Both the position numbers and the translations under genes were made by a program. From Chondrus crispus (lineage: Eukaryota > Rhodophyta > Florideophyceae > Gigartinales > Gigartinaceae), in the NCBI RefSeq assembly GCF_000350225.1, contig NW_005179211.1:107574-171573 (forward strand): 64,000 nucleotides of DNA, given 5' to 3'. The notes under the pieces are model-generated. The model was not told where the DNA came from, did not search any database, and saw nothing but the letters and a program-made list of their open reading frames with translations. Below are positions 56,006 to 64,000 of the stretch, one piece after another. Within the stretch, counting starts at the first letter, position 1; every line of letters starts with the position of its first letter.

Positions 56006-57130
56006 TGTAGTGCAATAATGGGTTGCACAAGGGGGTGAAGGGAAAAAATAAGTTGGAATGTGAATACGGTAGTCCGGGATTAGGGGACACACGTGGGAAT
56101 ATTTGCACAGTTTTTATTTTAATCATTTAATTTAATTTAGTTAATTAGTTACCATTAATTTAGCTGACAGTAGATTAGATCTAGGATCCCGAGCCACGAG
56201 CTACTGTAGTGGCTCCGGCGGGGCGATATATACTCATGCCCCTTGGCCACCAAGTCAGTAAAGGTAACCCGAGTTGCCGGAGTTGAATGTCGCCTTGGTC
56301 GAAGTCCGCTTCTACCAAGACGCTCCCTTTTACCTAAGCCTACGGCATCCTTCAGCGCTCGGGGGTCCCCTCTTTTCCTTTATTTCCCTATCCTTTATTT
56401 CCCTATCCTAATTTCCCTTAATCTTGAGTTGGTCCCACCTTGTAGGATTGCGATCCGCAACGTGACGTCATTAGGCTTCGGGCTTCTGCGTTGGTGCACC
56501 TGTAGTGCTTTCTCAGAGTTGGTTCCCTCGGAATCTGGTTGCGACTGATCCGGTGTTGGTACTTTTCCATTGGGAAGTACGAAGGTATAGCGCTGCTATT
56601 GTGTCTGTTCCGTCGGAGGCTGTTGCGACGACGTCTTCGACGAAAATCCTATCTCCTATATAAGATAGCTTTGGTTCCATCGGAATATGGTTGCGACCGC
56701 TCCAGTGTTGGTACTTTGCCATCGGGCAGTACGGCGGTGTAGCGCTGCTACGTTTTCTTCTTTCCCGACGGGCTACGTTGCGACGTCCCCGTCGAAGGCC
56801 TTATCAAGGGTATAAGGTATCAAGGCGCTCCACGACCATTGCATTTACAACCCAATGGGTTCGGTCTGCCTAGACACCCCGCACTCGTCGAGCATTTGCC
56901 TTTTCAAGTCTTTACCACACCTATAATCTCGGGCCGGGCTTTCATTCCTTTGCCCCCCCTTTAGGGATTCGAGCTACCGCGGGCCGCAAGCCCGCATAAA
57001 GGGAAAAGGAGCTCCAAACACTCCGTGGCATTACGCCGCCGGCTGCTTAGGTTGTTTCGTTTGTTTGTTTGTTTTCGGGCCGTTATGGTCTTCGACCTTG
57101 TCCACTGCCTACCAGGCGCATTGCACCACA
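56006..57130 (+). repeat. LTR, family B
   Basis: Starts TGTAGTGCAATAATGG and ends GCGCATTGCACCACA, 1125 bp, very similar to 24893-26026. The flanks CGATA and GAATT do not match and no internal family B sequence adjoins it. It is a leftover LTR with one or both flanks rearranged, not a clean solo LTR. Confidence 0.88.
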
Positions 57131-58003
57131 GAATTCTCACTGTCCTGTTAATGGCATTGGAATTGGGTGACTCCTTTTCATCTTCTTCTTTCATCGCTCT
57201 GTCCACAGTGGCGTCTTGCTCGAAAGAGTTATCGCCAAGAATGGCGACCACATAGGTCTCTTCTTCCGACGAAATTTCTGAGGCGAGCGACTCAACATCA
57301 GAAGTGAAGTCTTCACTATCCGTCCCCGAACCTGCCACGATAGGGCTTACTTGGTCAAACTCCAAACTCAATTTCACGGTTTTGTTTCCAAACACCATTT
57401 TAGCAGACTGGTGACCGAGGTCGATGCAGGCTTGAAGTTCTTCGAGAGTTGGAAACCCGATTCAGATGTCAACCGGGGATCCTTCAACAACTAAAAGTTT
57501 AGTGAGGTAACAGTACCGTTGAACAAAACGGGGACGTCCTCGATGGCATCCAGGCAGGTTGTCTTCTGCCCATTGGCGACAGTAATCTTCGTGGAGGTCA
57601 GCTTGGGAGACAAGGAGAGATTAGATGCTACAGAGGCATTCATAACATTAGGGATCGCTCCAGAGTCTAACAAAGCCCTCATTTGTGTTCCGTAGACTTG
57701 TGCCGAAACTACTTTCAGACGTTTCGCCAAAGTACCGATCGAAGCGGCTACGGGGCGTCTAGGGCGACTGTTGAACAAACTACGGATCTCTTTCTTGGCC
57801 TCGTCGCCATCTCCTCGAATCAGTTGACCGAAAGTCAAACCAGAGGAAGCATTCGCGAGCCTCGCGAACTGGTTTGGTGGTAACCAGAATTTGGGAAACC
57901 AAACAGTACCAGGGGCACCCCTTCGGATTCCAGATATTTTTATATGGTTGTAAAGCTCAGAGCAGTAGTAGTGATACGCAGTAAACAGAAGTGGACAAAC
58001 CAA
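57131..58003 (-). pseudogene. gypsy gag-protease fragment related to the inner element
   Basis: Minus-strand 58003-57491: LANASSGLTFGQLIRGDGDE, AKKEIRSLFNSRPRRPVAAS, AQVYGTQMRALLDSGAIPNV, PKLTSTKITVANGQKTTCLD. This aligns with 38740-39050 of the element at 37346 (SGLTFGQLVRGDAEV; LLDSGAVPNII), including the retropepsin DSG. After a break, 57398-57131 continues with VFGNKTVKLSLEFDQV and GTDSEDFTSDVESLASE. It is a diverged copy cut by the LTR on its left and ending at about 57900 on its right. Confidence 0.82.
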
Positions 58004-58484
58004 AATAGTTTAGAAGTTATCGTCCAACATGTACTCTCTAAATCTGCGGGATGGGGGGTTCTGTATAGGCCAAATCAAAAAAAATCATACAATTTTACTT
58101 GGAAATTGCAGTTCAATTTATGTTATATAAATATTTGATACCTGTTCACAATCTGCCGACAGAATTTAATCCTAAATTATGTCTGGACTTGCTCGAAGTT
58201 GGCGATTGTGGCCCACTTCAAGCCTCCCCGAACCACTACGATGACCCTCATCGTATCGTCACGTCCACCCCCCCTCGCCGCCAACTCCAAGCTAAAAACC
58301 AGCATTCCCTTCGTCGCCATCACCACCAACAACCGTCACACCCTCGCCCAGCATCTATTCCACGCCATTCTATCCCTCACTAACCCCACTATGTCATGCA
58401 GTACCCGCCACTAGCCATCCTCTGACACCAACAACTCCGCCCTATTCATCCCGACCATCCCCATTATGTCCCGCATCACCAGCC

Positions 58485-59030
58485 CCTCTATCTCCCCTTG
58501 ACCGACGCACGCACCACCCACCTTCCGTGCTTACGGATCCGCAGGCCGTGCATCTCGCACAGCTTGCTGCACGCGAGCAGGAAGCTCGAGAACGCGAACT
58601 CATCTGCGAGCGCCGCATGTGGAGGCTCCGCCAGCTCCGTCTCCAATTTATTGAGGCCTTGTTGGTGGAGAAAAAGTACTCTGTCTCACAGAGTATTGGA
58701 GAGGGTGCCAGTGGAGTCGTCTGTTCTGCTGTCGACACCAACACGGGTAATCGTGTCGCTATCAAGAGAGTAAGTCGTGGCTTCCACAAGGTCCCCGTTT
58801 CTATTCGCTTACTGCGTAAAATCAATTTTTTGAGGCTGCTTCGCCGACATGAGAACATTTTCGAGATACAGGGCATCCTGTTGCTGAGTACAACCACGGA
58901 TTTTAATGATGTATTTCTCATCTTCGACTTCATGCCTACCGACTTGAACGATTTTTAAGGGGTGCTGATCAACCTAGTGGCTTACATGCGCGGTATTTTG
59001 CCGCTGTGCTTCGCTTACCTATCCCTTTAT
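58485..59030 (+). pseudogene. MAP-kinase-like N-lobe fragment
   Basis: Open from about 58485 without a clear ATG: VHLAQLAAREQEARERELIC, then the kinase N-lobe KKYSVSQSIGEGASGVVCSA (GxGxxG) and NRVAIKRVSRGFHK with the VAIK lysine. The alpha-C stretch is LLRKINFLRLLRRHENIFEI; the usual glutamate of LREIK is K. It ends at FLIFDFMPTDLNDF and a stop at 58956, equivalent to the MAPK LMxTDL hinge. One frame over, LRGADQPSGLHARYFAAVLR continues the MAPK pattern to about 59020. No HRD, DFG or TxY segment is found, so it cannot be an active kinase as it stands. Confidence 0.7.
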
Positions 59031-59163
59031 CATAGACTGTGGCGGTGTCCTCCGGATTGTTTAGAATCTCGCCGCGCATGATGCTGTGTTGTACGCTGTC
59101 GGATGTCGCCCAGAGCGTCCTGTATGTACCCCATGAACAACAATGTTTACTGTATTCTACCCG

Positions 59164-59397
59164 TTACTTGAGGCGGAGGAACTTCATGATGTGGTTGGTG
59201 ACGGCTTCTTCCCATAGCTTGGCTGTCTGCTGGTTCATGTTATCATCTCGGCGTGCCTTATGGTACCATTCGGTCAATTTCTCGAACACCAACCACAAGC
59301 TGCGGACTCGAACAAAGTTGTCAGACGTTTCGGACGTGCTGTCCAGAAACATGTCGGTCGGATACGGCTCATTGCAGGCGGTGACAGAAGACGGCAT
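59164..59397 (-). CDS. Small unknown protein or first exon
   Basis: 77 codons: MPSSVTACNEPYPTDMFLDS, then RSLWLVFEKLTEWYHKARRD, DNMNQQTAKLWEEAVTNHIM and KFLRLK, then TAA. Soluble, helical, mixed charge. A TATA box sits 65 bp upstream and the leader is C/A-rich, as for other genes here, so it is probably transcribed. The last codons contain CAAGTAACG, which could be a 5' splice site (GTAACG), so a longer spliced product is possible. No family recognised. Confidence 0.5.
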   Translation of the reverse strand: MPSSVTACNEPYPTDMFLDSTSETSDNFVRVRSLWLVFEKLTEWYHKARRDDNMNQQTAKLWEEAVTNHIMKFLRLK

Positions 59398-59461
59398 CTT
59401 GATGTTAGTTGGTGGTCGGCGGTGATGGTTGAGAAGGCGGGCGTTGCGGGGTGTGTGTCTA

Positions 59462-59468
59462 TTATATA
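59462..59468 (-). promoter_or_regulatory. TATA box of the small gene
   Basis: The minus strand reads TATATAATAG, 65-71 bp upstream of the ATG at 59397. Confidence 0.5.
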
Positions 59469-59822
59469 GACTTCGACAAAGTAGATATGACGTTTGGCAG
59501 AGCCCGATGTGAAGAAGAATTCAGCCTTTTGTGCTACTGCCTGGTGCTTATTCATGGCAGAATGTCTGCAATGCGACGATGCCCGAATAGTGCGTGATAC
59601 GAGAGCGTGCCACTCTGTGGTGAGCGTAAAGCAGATAAGAGGTGATACGGTGAATATGGTTTGCGAAGCACGACGTGAAGAACAGTACAGGCTTTTACAT
59701 GAGTACTATGTGTTCTGCACTGACGAGTGAGTAACAATCACATCATTGAAGAGCACCATACTGTGCAGGTCCCAGGCGCAGAAGGCGCTACCTATATCAC
59801 GCAGATTGTTCGGGACTGCCTC
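59469..59822. other. Short intergenic stretch
   Basis: No gene can be supported. A 78-codon plus-strand frame (59494-59730, with EEQYRLLHEYYVFCTDE) has no recognised domain. Confidence 0.35.
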
Positions 59823-62531
59823 CTATCCTTTGAAATTGTAAGGGTACTTCACACTCCTCGACTCAGGTAGAATTGACACACGGAACACAGCAACTAAGCG
59901 CTCGCCATCTCTCTCAACATCTTTGAGCTCATGTCCGTGCAGCCTTCTGTAGAACTTCGAAGAATCGCCCGGAGGAAGTTGAAGAGTACCGGTCCCTGCC
60001 ACCTTCCCGGACACCATCAATCGCACGGTACTTTCCGGCTTCACAGCTTCCAGGAACGACGAATTAGATCCCCCGGTTGTAGCTGCGTGTACAGCCATTG
60101 AGGGCTCTTCCACACAATCAGCAATACCGCCTTCAGGTTTTCTCATATCACATAATAACAGGACATTGTCGGACAAGTTATTAGTATCGCCCGTGATGGA
60201 GTTTCTTGTCACGAAGGATGGTACGGAAGAAGGATCTTTACATGACCTCTTCATTGGCGCATTAGTGGCTTCTGATAGACCGCAGTGGTTTGGGCGATTA
60301 ACGAAGCCGTTCATTGGCGAAACGATATCGCTCAGCATCTGCCTCCACTACAGTGCACTTTCTGTTTGTCCGAATGAAATAAATTGCCGTAGAAATAGTA
60401 CCACCGTAAATGTCCAGAACACGACCGTTGTCTGGACAGAACGATGACATAAGCTCTGCTAAGAGACTGGGATTTTTATCCTCCGTCAGAATGGGTGATC
60501 TCGTTCCAGGCTTGAGTAACTTGTTAGAAGTAACTGGTACCCTAGATATTGCCGCAAACTTCCGTTTCTCTGGGGCCTGCAAAATATGGTAGGGGCTCCG
60601 TAAATCTACTTTGAACCCATCCGGTCGATGCCCTGGTGCCTTAGCGAACATGCCAAATTCACAGGCGTTCTGAGGAAAGACGTCCCCTTGATATTCTTGC
60701 AACGTCTTGGTGTCCTTCATGATGACGTAAGGGTACTGAGGTCCGCTGAAACCCGTTTCTTTAAACGCATTGTACCATCTACTAAAGTACTGTATTGATG
60801 TGAATATAAATACCCATCCACCGGGTTTCATTATACTTCGTGATAGTTCTGCGACGGCCTTCATTTCCGTGGTGTCGACGACATTATCATAACCGTTTCC
60901 TGCACTTGACCGGCATGATGGCGTACCGTACGGAGGGTCTGTACACAGTATATCGAACTATGGGCATTTGTCCGTTCTAACGGATCCATAGTATTCCTGC
61001 CATTTCAATTGATATGCTTCTATGCCAAGTTCCTTCAGGAAGTCTCTCCTTTTCATCATGAAAACCTCCCTATGTTCCGTGTAATTGACACATGTCTTAA
61101 GTCGTTCTGAGGCTTCGCTTTGAGGAGCAGCCGACTTGGCATATGCAGCTGGCCGAGGATCGGCAGTGTTCTGTTCAGCTGGATCTTTCCCGTCGGCGGA
61201 TATATGTGGATCATCGGGTATAGCCGGCATTCTCTCATTTCCTTCATCAGCAGTACCTCCCAGCGTACCGTTGCCCTCTGTATGAGCAGCGGCCGTGGAC
61301 GTATTGGGGCCGGAAGCTTGGGTAGCTGGTGTACTGTTTATAGCAGGTGATGGGACAGGGGTTGTAACATACTTGGCTTTGTACTTCTCTTCCTTGAATG
61401 AGGCGATCTGGGGACAAGTTCGGCCATACAGTTCTAGAATAACATCCAGTATTGCTCTGTCGTTTCCCTTGTTAGTGAGCACTGCTATGTCGAATTTGGT
61501 TGTGCATAGTAAATTTGCTTTCGTTGTCTCCATTTCAGTTGGCCACTTATCTGTCTCCAACAGTTCTTCGAATTTTCTTGCTTCCTGCAAAGCAGCCTTG
61601 GCCTTCTGAAACTGCTCTCCAACTAGTTTGTATGATACAGGTTTGAAGTTTTGCAATCTGCACATGTCACGTACACGATACAATGTATTTACGTGAGCAA
61701 GCTCGCCATCTGCACCAGAAGCATTCATGAATGGGATGCAAGACTTAAGTGAACTGATGTGATTGAAGTTGCAAAATACTCGACAGTCCGTCTTGCTCGT
61801 GCTTGGGGATTTGGACGGTCTCACTACATCACTTAGCGTGCATGGTGATGCGATGAGATCGAGATGTTCAGATGTAACAATCTCTCTGATTGTGTTGACT
61901 ACTCTCTGCGACAGTCGCACCGCAGTAGTAGCAGTTTGTTTCAAGGTGCTCTCCTTCTGATGAGCACAAACATCGTAAGCACAGGCGATTTGCTTTGCTG
62001 TCGGTGTTCGGCCGTTTTTTCCGCTTTCAAACGAGCTGCCTCCTCTCACAGACCACAAAGAGTATCGTATAAGGTCGTTTCAATGTAATAACTTGGGGCA
62101 TGTTTCTTGTTTTGATGGCGCGCAAGTTGCTGCAACACTTGCACGTTATGGCCACCACTCAATATGGTCACATTCCAAGAGAATCCACTCCATTGCGCAG
62201 GTAGCTCGTCGATGAGCTCAAGGATAGCAACAAGTCTGTGCATCCCGTCGACCACGCCGTACCATTGCGTCCTTGTGCGACTTTTCTCTCTTGCCTCCGT
62301 CTCCGTCAAGGCCTTCCCCTTGAAATGGTCGATTACATATCGCCGGTAGGTACCCGTCAACGGCATGAGCACTGGCATATCCGATCCCGCAGTGATACCT
62401 GGTTCGTGAGGTGCCTCACCCGCTTCGTGATTACCTTCGACAACGGCATGGCCTCGGAACAGTACCTTCATTCGTTCTAAACCTGACCGAACTATGGCTC
62501 TAACATTTTTGAGCGGCATGCAGTCCCTAGG
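59823..62531 (-). pseudogene. ParB-like plus DNA N4/N6 methyltransferase gene, broken
   Basis: Minus strand, cut at its 5' end by the family B LTR. Segment 1 (62517-62046) has a ParB/Srx-like pocket: TGTYRRYVIDHFKGKAL, WYGVVDGMHRLVAILELIDE. The frame shifts near 62050 into a helical, then disordered, middle region (62058-60958: FQKAKAALQEARKFEELLET; Ser/Thr/Ala-rich). This ends at TAG 60960-60958, and the same frame continues with FDILCTDPPYGTPSCRSS (motif IV, DPPY), then LSRSIMKPGGWVFIFTSIQY and, at the C-terminus, GRVLDIYGGTISTAIYFI (AdoMet motif I). The IV-before-I order is that of beta-class amino-methyltransferases. After a shift near 60300 a further 160 codons follow to 59823. ParB-MTase pairings are known in phages and bacteria. 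Neither intactness nor activity is supported. Confidence 0.72.
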
Positions 62532-63569
62532 TGTAGTGAAATGTGCCTGGCAGGCCGCGAAAACAGTCTGACGGTCAAACAAAAAGAAGAAAAACAGCAA
62601 CAGCAACAACCACTGCCGATGGCAAGCGCTGCGGAGCGTTCGAGACTCCTTTTCCCCTTGTGTCGGTTTGCAGCCCACGGTAGCTCGACTCCGACGGGGG
62701 GTTTAAGGAAAGATACCCGGCCCGGGAGGATAATGGTGGTAGAGACTTGTGAAGACTTGAGTGCTCGACGAGTGCGGGTTGGGCTTGTCTACGAGAATGT
62801 AACCGCGGTTCGCTGGGTTGTAAGGCCAATGCTCGACGAGCGTCTTCAGCACCTTGGGTATAATTCAAGGTCTTCGACGGGGGCTTGTTCAGCACTACCC
62901 GACGGGATCGTAACCGTGTAGCAACGCTACTACCGACGTGTTGCCCGATTGCTAAAAACACCCTCACCAGCGCGATCGCGATCGCGGTAGGCGGTACCAA
63001 CTCTGTCTTAGACAGTAAGACCTTCGACGGAGGCGTCGTTACGACAGCCTTCCGACCGAACGTGAAACAGTAGCAGCGCTACACAACGTGTTGCTCGATG
63101 GCTAAAACACCTACACCGGATCGGTGGCAACCGACTCCAATGGAACCAACACAATTAAGGGAAAAATAGATGTAGAGATAGATAGGGAGAGGAATTAAAG
63201 ATAGAAAAGGTAAAAGGATAAGGAAAAGGAATGGGACCCCGAGCAATAAAGGATGTCGCTAGCAGCGTAGAAGGGAAGCGCGTCGCGTGAACGGAAGCGG
63301 TCTTCGACGAAGGCGAGATCTAACTCCGGCAACTCGGGTTGGTTTATTGACTTGGTCGGTCAAAGGGCTAAGTTGTATAGAGCCCCGCCGGGGCGAGTAC
63401 AGTAGCTCCCGGCTCTAGATTCTAGATCTAATTAGTAAATAAATTAAATAATTAAAATAATCGTGCACTTCGTCGCACACGTGTGTCCCCCAAACCCGGA
63501 CTACAGTATCCAATTTGTTTCCTTTTTCACTTCTTTTCACTCCCCTTGTCAGGTACGTATTGCACTACA
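62532..63569 (-). repeat. LTR, family B
   Basis: Plus-strand borders TGTAGTGAAATG and GTATTGCACTACA, 1038 bp. The minus orientation shows the GTGTGTCCCCCAAACCCGG and TATATAGAGCC-like promoter region near 63375-63490. The flanks CTAGG and TATCC do not match, so this is not a clean solo LTR. Its 3' end removed the start of the methyltransferase gene. Confidence 0.86.
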
Positions 63570-63692
63570 TATCCCCCTTCCGAGCGCTCTTGTACGCCGC
63601 TCCGCCATCGTATAATCTCCTCGCCGTTTCTCTCATAACCCTACACCGCCATATCCGGTAATCGGTGAAAGTGCAAGAGCAAGACGGGCCTC

Positions 63693-64000
63693 ATGTTTCC
63701 TTCATCCCCGAGCCATTCGAGTGGTGGTACCAAACGCAAGCGCTACGACGTGGGCTTTTCTTCCACTTCCCACGACCCTCTAAGTCTTCCTTCCATCCCT
63801 CGATTACTTCCTGATTCCCAACATGCTGGCCCTGTTGGCCACATCTATTCCGATCCTAACGCTCCGTCCTCGCGTCGATACCCTGCTGCCTCGGAGCTCC
63901 ACGATAAGGCCATGCGCCTTAATCCTGTGCTTTTGGCTTCCGCTAAATGGTTCTCGGTGCTCTCCCGGAGCAAAACACTTCCTTACACAAACTTTCGCAT
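63693..64000 (+). CDS. 5' part of an unknown gene, open to the window end
   Basis: ATG at 63693, 102 codons to the edge without a stop. MFPSSPSHSSGGTKRKRYDV begins with a Ser/Pro-rich segment and a KRKR basic patch (possible NLS). RRYPAASELHDKAMRLNPVL, LASAKWFSVLSRSKT follows, which is homologous to the decayed minus-strand gene at 55.7 kb. TATAATC at about 63619 lies some 75 bp upstream of the ATG, matching the promoter spacing of other genes here. No known domain is visible in this part. Confidence 0.6.
   Translation, partial: MFPSSPSHSSGGTKRKRYDVGFSSTSHDPLSLPSIPRLLPDSQHAGPVGHIYSDPNAPSSRRYPAASELHDKAMRLNPVLLASAKWFSVLSRSKTLPYTNFR

Noticed and set aside
56006-57130. Clean solo LTR
   Set aside because: The flanking pentamers differ (CGATA, GAATT) and the sequences on both sides do not rejoin to a known element.
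62532-62678. Signal-peptide-like N-terminus (Leu/Phe-rich) for the ParB-like protein
   Set aside because: This part is read from the end of the family B LTR; it is not original to the gene.
1-64000. tRNA, rRNA or other RNA genes
   Set aside because: I saw no cloverleaf with the expected A and B boxes or rRNA core motifs; only tRNA-complementary primer-site candidates.

Overview
The window is eukaryotic nuclear DNA dominated by LTR retrotransposons, at least two thirds of it by eye. Several host-type genes carry a TATA box about 65-80 bp upstream of the ATG and show no clear introns. With Ty3/gypsy chromoviruses, a Ty1/copia remnant and an integrase block resembling oomycete-type gypsy elements, this suggests a TE-rich alga (a florideophyte red alga such as Chondrus would fit) or an oomycete-like protist. 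The sequence alone does not settle which.

Layout. 1-5762: minus-strand gypsy element cut by the window edge, with a family A LTR at 5155-5762. It sits in 5763-7745, the RNase H/integrase end of another gypsy element. 8130-8679: copia 3' end and LTR. 8943-10058 (-): three-helix membrane protein. 14089-14532 (+): secreted Cys-rich protein. 17157-19158 (+): frameshifted gene with a CDCA7-type zf-4CXXC_R1 zinc finger. 21245-24892: gypsy element whose gag is split by a solo family A LTR with perfect target-site duplications (TSDs). 24893-34559: decayed chromovirus between two diverged family B LTRs. 34854-51140: minus-strand composite. Its outer element kept gag and chromodomain, lost most of pol, and was invaded by a complete 6.76 kb gypsy element (37346-44109, TSD ATTCT) and by a solo family B LTR (47979-49114, TSD CTCCC). 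54007-55900 (-): decayed unknown gene with a relative starting at 63693 (+). 56006-57130: family B LTR. 57131-58003 (-): gypsy gag-protease fragment. 58485-59030: MAP-kinase-like fragment. 59164-59397 (-): small gene. 59823-62531 (-): broken ParB-like plus DNA methyltransferase gene. 62532-63569: family B LTR.

Most striking observation: the young element at 37346-44109 has, between pol and its 3' LTR, a long antisense frame. It opens with a near copy of the histone H3 N-terminal tail (ARTKQTAAKSTGGK..., minus strand 43564-43487). That tail leads into an unrecognised domain ending in a basic, NLS-like segment. There is no histone fold, no in-frame ATG before the tail, and one in-frame stop downstream. 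Other chromatin-related coding in the window includes two chromodomain-bearing elements, a CDCA7-type finger and a ParB/DNA-methyltransferase gene.

Decay is pervasive: small frameshifts, single in-frame stops and two fold-back insertions. Some may be assembly or base-calling errors. The TSDs, LTR borders and long intact pol frames are solid.
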